From JBJYIN01 sp046237015 (GTDB lineage Bacteria; Pseudomonadota; Gammaproteobacteria; Enterobacterales; Enterobacteriaceae): DNA of 35,891 nt. The notes under the pieces were generated by a model. That model did not search any database, had not been told where the DNA came from, and was given only the letters and a program-made list of their open reading frames with translations. The stretch is taken from NCBI RefSeq assembly GCF_046237015.1, contig NZ_JBJYIN010000027.1, forward strand, positions 1 through 35,891. Reading direction: 5' to 3'. The stretch's first letter is position 1. The number at the start of each line of letters is the position of its first letter. This document shows positions 8,383 through 16,137 of the stretch, one piece after another. The position numbers and the translations under genes were made by a program.

Positions 8383-8411
8383 TTGACATGGTGGTTTTGT
8401 CGTCATACAGT
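8383..8411 (+). promoter_or_regulatory. Promoter of the thiCEFSGH operon
   Basis: A perfect -35 TTGACA (8383-8388) is separated by 17 bases from TACAGT (8406-8411). The predicted start, near 8418, is about 30 bases before the TPP aptamer. Confidence 0.7.
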
Positions 8412-8448
8412 GTCGTTGTTGTAATCAGCCCGTTAACACTAGGGCTAT

Positions 8449-8570
8449 CTTGTCGGAGTGCCTAGCGTACTTCCGTTCTTGACATTGTTGAGAAGGGAAA
8501 GACACAGGCTGAGACCGTTAATTCGGGATCCGCGGAACCTGATCGGGTTAATACCTGCGAAGGGAACAAG
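8449..8570 (+). ncRNA. TPP riboswitch (THI element)
   Basis: The aptamer controls the thi operon according to thiamine pyrophosphate. P1 is formed by CTTGT (8449-8453) and ACAAG (8566-8570). The conserved parts are present: CGGAGTGCC at the 5' side, GGCTGAGACC (8508-8517) for the pyrimidine-binding helix, GGATCC, and ACCTGATC...GAAGGGAA for the pyrophosphate-sensing arm. An optional P3a helix is extended: TTCC-G-TTCTT (8471-8480) pairs with GAGAA-G-GGAA (8490-8499). About 128 bases separate the aptamer from thiC. I see only a very weak GCGT/ACGT hairpin followed by T6 near 8620, so control at initiation of translation or by Rho seems more likely than a strong intrinsic terminator. Confidence 0.95.
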
Positions 8571-8698
8571 AGTAATTCGTTTCATTGCGCCATAGATAGC
8601 GTTGATCTAAATACGTTTTTTATGCGACCTGATACCCATTATTACTCCCTCCGTCTCCAGACAAGCAATTTTCCCTTTACGTCTTATAGGAACTTGCT

Positions 8699-10648
8699 AT
8701 GTCTACAGAACCATTATTATCAAAACCGTCTAAAACTGGCCGTCGTGAGCAACGTGCAGCCGCCCAGCAATTTATCGATACACTACAAGGAATGGCATTC
8801 CCCAATTCTCAGCGAATCTATCTGACCGGCTCGCGAGAAGATATTCGTGTCCCCATGCGTGAAATTCAACTTAGCCCGACATTGGTGGGTGGAAGCAAAG
8901 ATTCACCGCAATATGAACCAAACGAAGCCATTCCAGTTTATGACACCGCGGGCCCTTACGGTGACCCCGCCTCACACCCCGATGTACGTATTGGTTTGAG
9001 AAAGATCCGGGCTAACTGGATCGCTGAACGCAACGATACCGAAGCACTGGCAGGAGTAAGCTCCGATTTCACTCAGCAGCGCCTCGCCGATGCGGGTTTG
9101 GATCACCTCCGTTTCGAGCATTTACCGCATCCGATAAGAGCGAAAGCAGGAAAACGCGTCACACAATTACATTATGCTCGCCAGGGCATTATTACCCCGG
9201 AAATGGAATTTATCGCGATTCGTGAAAACATGGGACGAGAGCGAATTCGCGGTGAGGTGCTACGCCAGCAGCATCTAGGGCAAAGCTTTGGCGCACATTT
9301 ACCCGAGAACATTACGCCTGAATTTGTACGACAGGAAGTCGCCGCAGGACGGGCCATTATCCCCGCTAATATTAACCACCCAGAATCAGAGCCCATGATC
9401 ATTGGTCGGAACTTTCTGGTTAAAGTTAACGCCAATATCGGCAACTCGGCGGTCACGTCCTCTATCGAAGAGGAGGTGGAAAAGTTAGTCTGGTCAACCC
9501 GTTGGGGCGCGGATACGGTGATGGATCTCTCAACCGGTCGTTATATCCATGAAACCCGCGAATGGATTCTGCGTAACAGCCCGGTTCCGATTGGTACGGT
9601 CCCCATTTATCAGGCATTAGAAAAAGTGAATGGCGTGGCGGAAAACCTGAACTGGGACATGTTCCGCGACACGCTGCTGGAACAAGCAGAACAAGGCGTG
9701 GACTATTTCACCATTCATGCGGGTGTGCTGCTACGCTACGTGCCAATGACCGCCAAACGCCTGACCGGCATTGTGTCTCGCGGCGGATCTATCATGGCAA
9801 AATGGTGTCTGTCGCATCATAAAGAAAGTTTTCTCTATGAACACTTTCGTGAAATTTGTGAAATCTGTGCCGCTTATGATGTTGCGCTCTCACTGGGTGA
9901 TGGATTACGTCCAGGTTCAATTCAAGACGCTAACGACGAAGCTCAGTTCGCCGAACTGCATACGCTGGGCGAGCTGACCAAAATTGCCTGGGAATACGAC
10001 GTACAGGTGATGATCGAAGGCCCTGGACATGTACCGATGCAGATGATCCGCCGCAACATGACCGAAGAGTTGGAGCACTGCCACGAAGCGCCGTTCTATA
10101 CGCTCGGCCCGCTAACCACGGATATCGCACCAGGTTACGATCATTTCACCTCTGGCATCGGCGCCGCGATGATCGGCTGGTTTGGCTGCGCCATGCTCTG
10201 TTATGTGACACCGAAGGAACATCTCGGTTTACCGAATAAAGAAGACGTTAAGCAGGGGTTGATTACCTACAAGATCGCCGCTCACGCCGCCGATTTGGCG
10301 AAAGGTCATCCCGGCGCACAAATCCGTGATAACGCCATGTCGAAAGCCCGCTTCGAATTCCGCTGGGAAGATCAGTTCAATCTGGCGCTCGATCCCCAGA
10401 CGGCCCGTGCTTACCACGATGAAACTCTTCCTCAGGAATCCGGCAAAATCGCGCATTTCTGTTCCATGTGCGGCCCTAAGTTCTGCTCGATGAAAATTTC
10501 TCAGGAAGTGCGTGATTACGCGGCAAAACAGGAAGCCGAAGCGAAGCCTATTGAAGTCGGCATGGCCCAGATGTCGCAGGAATTCCGCTCTCGCGGCAGC
10601 GAACTTTACCACAGCGCAACAAGCCTGCTGACGGAGGAAGGAAAATGA
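8699..10648 (+). CDS. thiC: Phosphomethylpyrimidine synthase
   Basis: ThiC is a non-canonical radical SAM enzyme that rearranges aminoimidazole ribotide into HMP phosphate, the pyrimidine half of thiamine. The 649-residue product is slightly longer than E. coli ThiC (631). The [4Fe-4S] motif CxxCxxxxC lies at the C-terminus (Cys588, Cys591, Cys596). The core has FTIHAGVLLRY, SRGGSIMAKWC and EGPGHVPMQMI, conserved substrate and metal-binding blocks. The ATG at 8699 is preceded by TAGGA. It is the first gene of thiCEFSGH, downstream of the TPP riboswitch, and overlaps thiE by the four bases ATGA. AIR comes from the purine pathway, which links it to purHD nearby. Confidence 0.98.
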   Translation: MSTEPLLSKPSKTGRREQRAAAQQFIDTLQGMAFPNSQRIYLTGSREDIRVPMREIQLSPTLVGGSKDSPQYEPNEAIPVYDTAGPYGDPASHPDVRIGLRKIRANWIAERNDTEALAGVSSDFTQQRLADAGLDHLRFEHLPHPIRAKAGKRVTQLHYARQGIITPEMEFIAIRENMGRERIRGEVLRQQHLGQSFGAHLPENITPEFVRQEVAAGRAIIPANINHPESEPMIIGRNFLVKVNANIGNSAVTSSIEEEVEKLVWSTRWGADTVMDLSTGRYIHETREWILRNSPVPIGTVPIYQALEKVNGVAENLNWDMFRDTLLEQAEQGVDYFTIHAGVLLRYVPMTAKRLTGIVSRGGSIMAKWCLSHHKESFLYEHFREICEICAAYDVALSLGDGLRPGSIQDANDEAQFAELHTLGELTKIAWEYDVQVMIEGPGHVPMQMIRRNMTEELEHCHEAPFYTLGPLTTDIAPGYDHFTSGIGAAMIGWFGCAMLCYVTPKEHLGLPNKEDVKQGLITYKIAAHAADLAKGHPGAQIRDNAMSKARFEFRWEDQFNLALDPQTARAYHDETLPQESGKIAHFCSMCGPKFCSMKISQEVRDYAAKQEAEAKPIEVGMAQMSQEFRSRGSELYHSATSLLTEEGK

Positions 10649-11307
10649 CGAGTCCTTTAACGGATACGCCTTTTGCACCAACAGAGCAAAAACTGGGGCT
10701 CTATCCGGTCGTCGATAGTGTGGAATGGATTAAACGTTTACTCAGTATCGGTGTAAAAACCATTCAACTACGAATTAAAGACCTACCTGATGAGCAGGTT
10801 GAACATGATGTTATCCAGGCAATCGAGCTGGGCCGTCTTTATCACGCTCGGTTATTTATTAATGATTACTGGCGGTTAGCAATAAAGCATCGCGCTTATG
10901 GCGTTCACCTGGGGCAGGAAGATCTCGATACCGCTGACCTGAGCGCAATAAAAAATGCAGGGCTGAGACTCGGCCTTTCTACCCATGACGATCGCGAACT
11001 CGCCCGCGCAATCGCCGTCAATCCGTCCTATATTGCGCTGGGGCATATTTTCCCCACGCAAACCAAAGAGATGCCATCCGCGCCGCAGGGGCTGGCCGAA
11101 CTCACGCGACACATAACCGAACTGCGAGATCGCTTCCCCACCGTGGCGATCGGTGGGATCAGTACCGATCGCGTTCCTGCGGTATTGCAAACGGGCGTTG
11201 GCAGTATTGCCGTCGTCAGTGCCATCACCAAAGCATCTGATTGGCGCCGGGCAACAACGACACTACTCGACATGATCGAAGGGAGGGCCGGAGGCGATGG
11301 CAAATAA
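10645..11307 (+). CDS. thiE: Thiamine phosphate synthase
   Basis: ThiE couples HMP pyrophosphate with the thiazole phosphate to make thiamine monophosphate. The 220-residue TIM-barrel protein carries QLRIKD at about 41-46, FINDYWRLA near 71-79, GVHLGQEDL near 85-93, and the phosphate-binding AIGGIS near the C-terminus. The start codon overlaps the thiC stop (ATGA at 10645-10648) and is preceded by GGAGGAAGG, so translational coupling is expected. It overlaps thiF by 11 bases. Confidence 0.97.
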   Translation: MTSPLTDTPFAPTEQKLGLYPVVDSVEWIKRLLSIGVKTIQLRIKDLPDEQVEHDVIQAIELGRLYHARLFINDYWRLAIKHRAYGVHLGQEDLDTADLSAIKNAGLRLGLSTHDDRELARAIAVNPSYIALGHIFPTQTKEMPSAPQGLAELTRHITELRDRFPTVAIGGISTDRVPAVLQTGVGSIAVVSAITKASDWRRATTTLLDMIEGRAGGDGK

Positions 11308-12076
11308 TCATGAGAGCAAACACGATGGACTAAGCGATGAGGAATTCTTGCGCTACAGTCGCCAACTGCTACTGGAAGATATCGGTCCAGAAGGACAGGA
11401 AAAGCTCAAATCCAGCACCGTATTACTGGTTGGTCTGGGAGGGCTAGGCGCGCCGGCGTCAATGTATCTCGCCGCCGCCGGTATCGGTACATTGCTGTTA
11501 GCTGACAATGACAAGCTGCACATCAGTAACCTGCAAAGGCAGATTCTCTACCGCACTAATGATACGGATAAGCCTAAAGCAACGCTGGCGCAACATCAGT
11601 TACAGGCATTAAACCCACAAACGGAATACATTGCGCTAACGGAAAGACTCACAGGCTCCGCATTACACCGTGCAGTCGGCCAGGCTGATCTCATTCTTGA
11701 CTGTAGTGACAATATGGAAACACGTCATGCCGTTAACGCGGCCTGCGTTCAAGCCAACAAGCCATTGATTAGCGGCAGTGCCGTCGGTTTCAGCGGCCAA
11801 CTGCTGGTCCTTACCCCTCCCTATCAACATGGCTGCTACGCCTGCCTGTATCCCGAGGCAACCGAACCGCAAAGGAACTGCCGTACCGCCGGCGTTCTTG
11901 GTCCTGTCGTCGGCGTAGTGGGAACATTGCAGGCACTCGAAGCAATAAAGTTGCTGGCAGGATTACCTTCCGCATTGAACGGAAAACTGCGGCTATTCGA
12001 TGGCAAACAGCAGAGCTGGAATACCTTGCAATTAACCCGCGCAGATCATTGCCCGATATGTAGGACTTCTGCATGA
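11297..12076 (+). CDS. thiF: ThiS adenylyltransferase
   Basis: ThiF adenylates the C-terminal glycine of the sulfur carrier ThiS, in an E1-like reaction, so that sulfur can be loaded. The 259-residue product has the Rossmann/ATP motif GLGGLGAP (46-53), DNDKLHISNLQRQ near 70-82, and the adenylation Asp in DCSDNMETR near 135-143. Two CxxC pairs (Cys180/Cys183 and Cys252/Cys255) form the zinc site. Cys195 corresponds to E. coli Cys184. The start is inside thiE behind GGAGG; the stop overlaps thiS by ATGA. Confidence 0.97.
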   Translation: MANNHESKHDGLSDEEFLRYSRQLLLEDIGPEGQEKLKSSTVLLVGLGGLGAPASMYLAAAGIGTLLLADNDKLHISNLQRQILYRTNDTDKPKATLAQHQLQALNPQTEYIALTERLTGSALHRAVGQADLILDCSDNMETRHAVNAACVQANKPLISGSAVGFSGQLLVLTPPYQHGCYACLYPEATEPQRNCRTAGVLGPVVGVVGTLQALEAIKLLAGLPSALNGKLRLFDGKQQSWNTLQLTRADHCPICRTSA

Positions 12077-12273
12077 ACATTACATTGAACGATCAGATTA
12101 TCGAGCTGGATAGCACTGTGACGATCGAGACGTTTCTTATGCAGATAGACCGACTTCAACCAGGTACGGCTCTTGCCATCAATCAAACCATTATTCCGCG
12201 CGACACCTGGGCTCAACACCTGGTGCAGGACGGTGATGATATCTTGCTTTTTCAGGCAATCGCAGGAGGATAA
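12073..12273 (+). CDS. thiS: Sulfur carrier protein ThiS
   Basis: ThiS is a small ubiquitin-like protein that carries sulfur as a C-terminal thiocarboxylate to the thiazole synthase ThiG. It has 66 residues, as in E. coli, and ends in the required Gly-Gly (AIAGG). The start overlaps the thiF stop, and thiG begins one base after the thiS stop. Confidence 0.96.
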   Translation: MNITLNDQIIELDSTVTIETFLMQIDRLQPGTALAINQTIIPRDTWAQHLVQDGDDILLFQAIAGG

Positions 12274-12274
12274 T

Positions 12275-13057
12275 ATGCTGCAAATTGCTGATACAACCTT
12301 TACATCCCGGTTACTTACTGGCACCGGAAAATTTGCCTCGCCAGACCTGATGATGGCCGCATTAGCCGCATCGGGTTCTCAGTTGGTTACCATGGCGATG
12401 AAACGCGTTGATTTAAAACATGGCAACGACGCGATCCTTGCACCTCTCCAACAACTTGGCATCAAACTACTACCCAATACTTCAGGTGCAAAAACCGCAG
12501 ATGAAGCAATCTTTGCAGCCAGGTTGGCGCGTGAAGCATTGGGGACACATTGGGTGAAATTAGAAATCCATCCAGATGTGAAGTATCTCCTGCCGGACCC
12601 AATTGAAACGCTGAAGGCCGCCGAGCAATTGGTTAAAGATGGATTTACTGTATTGCCCTACTGCGGTGCCGACCCGGTACTTTGCAAACGTTTGGAAGAA
12701 GTCGGCTGTGCGGCCGTAATGCCGTTAGGTGCCCCGATTGGTTCCAATCAAGGATTACAAACCCGTGATTTTCTCCGCATCATCATCGAACAAGCTCGAA
12801 TACCGGTAGTCGTTGATGCCGGAATCGGTGCTCCCAGCCATGCTACCGAGGCGTTGGAAATGGGGGCTGACGCCGTATTAGTCAACACCGCCATCGCTGT
12901 TGCCCGCGATCCGGTCAGTATGGCAAAAGCATTCAAGATAGCGGTAGAAGCAGGTGAACTCGCCAATCAGGCGGGGCTGGGAAATAGACAATTCACCGCC
13001 AGCGCAACCAGTCCTTTAACCGGATTTTTGCGCCAACAGGTTGAAGAGGTGAAATAA
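12275..13057 (+). CDS. thiG: Thiazole synthase
   Basis: ThiG forms the thiazole phosphate from deoxyxylulose phosphate, dehydroglycine and ThiS thiocarboxylate. From the ATG at 12275, preceded by AGGAGGATA, the product has 260 residues (E. coli 256) and begins MLQIADTTFTSRLLTGTGKF. The frame is open back to 12173, but that extension would run through thiS and is rejected. The Schiff-base lysine is Lys95 in WVKLEIHPD. The phosphate-binding part DAGIGAPSHA is near 185. The gene ends in the A of the thiH start. Confidence 0.97.
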   Translation: MLQIADTTFTSRLLTGTGKFASPDLMMAALAASGSQLVTMAMKRVDLKHGNDAILAPLQQLGIKLLPNTSGAKTADEAIFAARLAREALGTHWVKLEIHPDVKYLLPDPIETLKAAEQLVKDGFTVLPYCGADPVLCKRLEEVGCAAVMPLGAPIGSNQGLQTRDFLRIIIEQARIPVVVDAGIGAPSHATEALEMGADAVLVNTAIAVARDPVSMAKAFKIAVEAGELANQAGLGNRQFTASATSPLTGFLRQQVEEVK

Positions 13058-14184
13058 TGATAAGCGATTTTCAGAACGTCTGGGAGCAGCTTGACTGGGA
13101 CGACCTGACGCTGCGTATCAACAGCAAAACCTCGCAGGACGTGGAACGTGCGCTTAATACGCCGCAGCTAACACGCGAGGATTTTATGGCGCTGCTTTCC
13201 CCTGCCGCCAGCCATTATCTGGAGCCGTTGGCGCAGCGAGCACAACTGTTAACTCGTCAGCGATTTGGTAACACCGTCGGTTTTTATGTCCCGCTTTACC
13301 TCTCCAACCTGTGCTCAAATGACTGCACTTACTGTGGTTTCTCAATGAGTAATCATATAAAACGCAAAACGCTGGATGATGATGAGATCCTGCGCGAATG
13401 CGCCGCGATCAAAGAAATGGGGTTCGATCACCTGCTACTGGTTACCGGGGAACACCAGCGTAAAGTCGGTATGGAATATTTTCGCCGCGTTTTTCCACTT
13501 ATTCGCCCCCACTTCAGTTCGCTGATGATTGAAGTCCAACCTTTATCACAAGCTGAGTACGCAGAATTAAAAACGCTGGGGCTGGATGGCGTGATGGTTT
13601 ATCAGGAAACATACCATCCCGCGACGTACCAGCTACATCATTTGCGCGGCCACAAACAGGATTTTCACTGGCGGCTGGGTACGCCAGATCGCCTTGGTCA
13701 GGCCGGGATCGACAAGATCGGATTGGGCGCGCTTATCGGCCTTTCCAATAGTTGGCGAACCGATTGCTATATGGTTGCAGAACACCTGCTGTATTTGCAG
13801 CAAACCTACTGGCAAAGTCGCTATTCCATCTCATTTCCGCGTTTACGCCCCTGCGCTGGCGGCATCGAACCGGCATCGCTGATGGATGAGGCACAGCTCA
13901 TGCAGGTCATCTGTGCTTTCAGATTACTGTCACCGGACATTGAGCTATCGCTATCCACGCGAGAGTCACCGTTTTTCCGCGATAACGCCATTCCGATTGC
14001 GATCAATAACGTCAGTGCTTTCTCAAAAACACAGCCTGGTGGCTATGCAGACAACCACCCCGAACTGGAACAATTCTCACCCCACGATAGCCGTCGTCCC
14101 GAAGAGGTCGCGCAGGCAATTATCCGCGCTGGGCTGCAACCGGTCTGGAAAGACTGGGATGGATACCTGGGTAGAAGTGCGTAA
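13057..14184 (+). CDS. thiH: 2-iminoacetate synthase (radical SAM)
   Basis: ThiH cleaves tyrosine by radical SAM chemistry to dehydroglycine and p-cresol, supplying the glycine imine for ThiG under anaerobic or facultative conditions. Bacteria that use ThiO need oxygen instead. The 375-residue product (E. coli 377) has the cluster motif CxxxCxxC as Cys86, Cys90, Cys93 within NLCSNDCTYCGFS. The LLLVTGEHQ and PRLRPC blocks are present. It begins within the last base of thiG and is the last gene of the operon. Confidence 0.97.
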   Translation: MISDFQNVWEQLDWDDLTLRINSKTSQDVERALNTPQLTREDFMALLSPAASHYLEPLAQRAQLLTRQRFGNTVGFYVPLYLSNLCSNDCTYCGFSMSNHIKRKTLDDDEILRECAAIKEMGFDHLLLVTGEHQRKVGMEYFRRVFPLIRPHFSSLMIEVQPLSQAEYAELKTLGLDGVMVYQETYHPATYQLHHLRGHKQDFHWRLGTPDRLGQAGIDKIGLGALIGLSNSWRTDCYMVAEHLLYLQQTYWQSRYSISFPRLRPCAGGIEPASLMDEAQLMQVICAFRLLSPDIELSLSTRESPFFRDNAIPIAINNVSAFSKTQPGGYADNHPELEQFSPHDSRRPEEVAQAIIRAGLQPVWKDWDGYLGRSA

Positions 14185-14195
14185 CTAACCTCTTA

Positions 14196-14212
14196 TGCTG
14201 TTCAGCGCAGCA
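14196..14212. terminator. Weak hairpin between thiH and mocR
   Basis: TGCTG (14196-14200) can pair with CAGCA (14208-14212) between two convergent genes. There is no T tract on either side, so at best it is a poor terminator. Confidence 0.25.
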
Positions 14213-14231
14213 TTATTGTGCCGACGCCGTG

Positions 14232-15656
14232 TTAAGCATCGTGCTCATGAAGCAGTCGCTCCGTTGCTTCCCCCATGATGCGCAGACCCTCTGCCGTTTC
14301 CTGTGTAAACGGCAGAGCATAATTAAGCCTCATACAATTACGATATTTACCGGCAGCGGAAAATAAAGAGCCTGCCGCAATTTGCATACCGGCTTTTTTC
14401 ACTTCTCGGTTTAGGCGGAGCGAATCAAAATGTTCCGGTAATTCGATCCACATAAGGAATCCGCCTTGTGGTCGGCTCACACAGATCCCACAGGGAAAAT
14501 ACTCTCGGACATGGCAGGTAAACACCTGCAAATTCGCTTTGTACTGAGCACGCATCCTTCGCAAATGGGGCTGATAATGTCCCTGAGCGATAAATTCGGC
14601 AACCGCCAGTTGAGTATGAGGAACGGTATATCCCGTGCTGATATACTTCATATACAGTACCCGTTCCAAATAACGGCCTGGAGCAATCCAGCCAACACGT
14701 AAACCGGGCGCGAGCGTCTTAGAGAAAGAGCTACACAACAGAACCCGACCATCATCATCGAATGACTTTACCGTGCGGGGGCGTGGGTAGTCATAAGCCA
14801 GTTCACCATAAGCGTCATCTTCAACGATCGCCAAATCAAACTGTTGCGCCAACGTCATTAACGCTTTCTTACGCGTATCCGGCATAAAAAAACCGAGAGG
14901 ATTATTGCAATTCGGCACTAACAACAACGCCTTAACCGGCCACTGTTCCAGCGCGAGCCCCAAAGCTTCAAGACTAATGCCAGTGACCGAGTCAGTGGGA
15001 ATTTCAATAACCTTAACACCCAATCCTCTAAGCAATTGTAACGTGCCGGGAAACGTTGGAGACTCCACCGCAACGATATCGCCAGGCTCACAGACCGCAC
15101 GCACCGCGACAAATAGCGCTTCCTGACACCCGGTAGTAATAACGATGTCGTTACGGGTTAATTGGCAGTTACTGTCTAACGCCAGACGCGCAACTTGCTC
15201 ACGTAGCTCATGAGAACCATGCATATTGCCGTAATTCAGCACCCGCTCATCCCGTCGCTGACACAAACGGTTCATGGCCTTCCATAGCGGATTAATTGAT
15301 GATAGGCGGATATCCGGCGTTCCGCCGCCAAAATTGAACGTACTGTTATTCGGACGTGAGTTAAACAGTTCCAGTACTGAATCCCACTGGGTGATTTCCA
15401 CCGGGCGCTGAACCGGGCGAGTCAACTCAGGTACCGGTGGCGCAGCTTTACGCGGGGCGACAAAGTATCCGGAACGAGGTTGAGGCATAATAAGCCGACG
15501 TGTTTCCAACAGATGATAGGCTTGTTGGACAGTGCTAATACTCACACCGTGCTCAGCGCTCAGTGCACGCACGGATGGCAAACGCTCACCGTTTTGATAT
15601 AACCCCTGCTCAATTCTTTGTTCCAACAACGCGGCAAGATGTTCATAGCGTGTCAC
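14232..15656 (-). CDS. MocR-type GntR regulator with aminotransferase domain
   Basis: This is a PLP-dependent transcription regulator. A winged helix-turn-helix of the GntR type covers residues 1-70 (RLPSVRALSAEHGVSISTVQQAY). A fold-type I aminotransferase-like domain follows, with VEDDAYGEL near 278-286 and the PLP lysine Lys313 in SSFSKTLAPG. I start it at the GTG at 15656, giving 474 residues, because GGGGGA lies 8 bases upstream and the product then opens with the usual TRYEHLAALL. The longer frame (to 15734) adds 26 hydrophobic residues that do not fit the family. Its effector and targets are unknown. It is divergent from the DUF1127 gene, and the shared region contains repeated CTGTAT boxes. 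It resembles YdcR-type regulators, not a true aminotransferase. Confidence 0.88.
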   Translation of the reverse strand: MTRYEHLAALLEQRIEQGLYQNGERLPSVRALSAEHGVSISTVQQAYHLLETRRLIMPQPRSGYFVAPRKAAPPVPELTRPVQRPVEITQWDSVLELFNSRPNNSTFNFGGGTPDIRLSSINPLWKAMNRLCQRRDERVLNYGNMHGSHELREQVARLALDSNCQLTRNDIVITTGCQEALFVAVRAVCEPGDIVAVESPTFPGTLQLLRGLGVKVIEIPTDSVTGISLEALGLALEQWPVKALLLVPNCNNPLGFFMPDTRKKALMTLAQQFDLAIVEDDAYGELAYDYPRPRTVKSFDDDGRVLLCSSFSKTLAPGLRVGWIAPGRYLERVLYMKYISTGYTVPHTQLAVAEFIAQGHYQPHLRRMRAQYKANLQVFTCHVREYFPCGICVSRPQGGFLMWIELPEHFDSLRLNREVKKAGMQIAAGSLFSAAGKYRNCMRLNYALPFTQETAEGLRIMGEATERLLHEHDA

Positions 15657-15693
15657 CGTATTATCCCCCGAATATACAAATAGCAACAACCAG

Positions 15694-15781
15694 TACAGAT
15701 AAGGAAAAAAATTACCATTCAGATGCAATTTCACACAATCTGTATGTTAAATAAAACGATTCTCTGAGTCTGTATCTGTAT
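15694..15781. promoter_or_regulatory. CTGTAT repeat cluster, candidate MocR operator
   Basis: TCTGTAT occurs three times on the plus strand (15739-15745, 15769-15775 and 15775-15781). The inverse TACAGAT lies at 15694-15700. The first two direct copies are exactly 30 bases apart, close to three helical turns. The cluster lies between divergent mocR and the DUF1127 gene. GabR and other MocR proteins are known to bind spaced direct repeats; that this is the operator here is inference. Confidence 0.45.
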
Positions 15782-15802
15782 TCGCCTCCCCCGCATTATA
15801 TG

Positions 15803-15835
15803 GCCTAAATCATTCGAGTTGCAGAACAGCAGCCT
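15803..15835. repeat. Fragment of an enterobacterial intergenic repeat
   Basis: GGCCTAAATCATTCGAGTTG and the following CAGAACAGCAGCC resemble one end of the intergenic repeat with CTGCAACTCGAA(T)...TTTAGGGTAT ends that I recall from soft-rot and related enterobacteria. The end of the longer element at 32318 is similar. Only one end is present here, in the upstream region of the DUF1127 gene. Confidence 0.4.
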
Positions 15836-15880
15836 GAAAGAGAACAGGTACAGCAGTCGCACATCGGATAAGGGGGAAGT

Positions 15881-16072
15881 ATGGAGTTTCACGAGAACCA
15901 ATCACAAAAACCATTTCGCCAATCACCATTCTGGCTGATGTTAATTTTACCGTATCGTCTATGGAAGGCATGGCGACTCAGACGTCATACTCGTCATATT
16001 CTTAGAAAGATGAATGATGAGCAGCTAAAAGACATTGGCCTGACACGCAATGATATCGATCGTTTACCGTAA
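15881..16072 (+). CDS. DUF1127 (YjiS-like) small basic protein
   Basis: This small protein has 63 residues. The C-terminal half fits DUF1127: an Arg-rich helix (RLRRHTRHILRKM) followed by DEQLKDIGLTRNDIDRL. The N-terminal half has a hydrophobic or amphipathic stretch, PFWLMLILPYRLW. The ATG has a strong ribosome site (AGGGGGA, 4 bases before). DUF1127 proteins in alphaproteobacteria have been linked to RNA turnover and phosphate or stress responses; the role in enterobacteria is not known to me. It is divergent from mocR and convergent with shiA. Confidence 0.88.
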   Translation: MEFHENQSQKPFRQSPFWLMLILPYRLWKAWRLRRHTRHILRKMNDEQLKDIGLTRNDIDRLP

Positions 16073-16080
16073 TGAAAGCT

Positions 16081-16120
16081 AGACCGATGCAAGACATCTC
16101 TCTACGTTTTGCATCGGTCT
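16081..16120. terminator. Long hairpin between convergent genes
   Basis: AGACCGATGCAA (16081-16092) is a perfect inverse of TTGCATCGGTCT (16109-16120). Three further inner pairs, one of them G-T, give a 15-pair stem with a 10-base loop. It lies 8 bases after the DUF1127 stop and 17 bases beyond the shiA stop. T tracts are poor on both sides, so it may act as a bidirectional terminator or as a 3' end stabiliser. Confidence 0.65.
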
Positions 16121-16137
16121 GTATTGATAATGGTTAG

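Noticed and set aside
12173..12274. 34-residue upstream extension of ThiG
   Set aside because: It overlaps thiS in another frame. The ATG at 12275 has a strong ribosome site and gives the family N-terminus.
15657..15734. 26 hydrophobic residues before the MocR regulator, suggesting a membrane-anchored regulator
   Set aside because: A GTG with a good ribosome site at 15656 gives the normal GntR start. The extension would also cover part of the candidate operator region.
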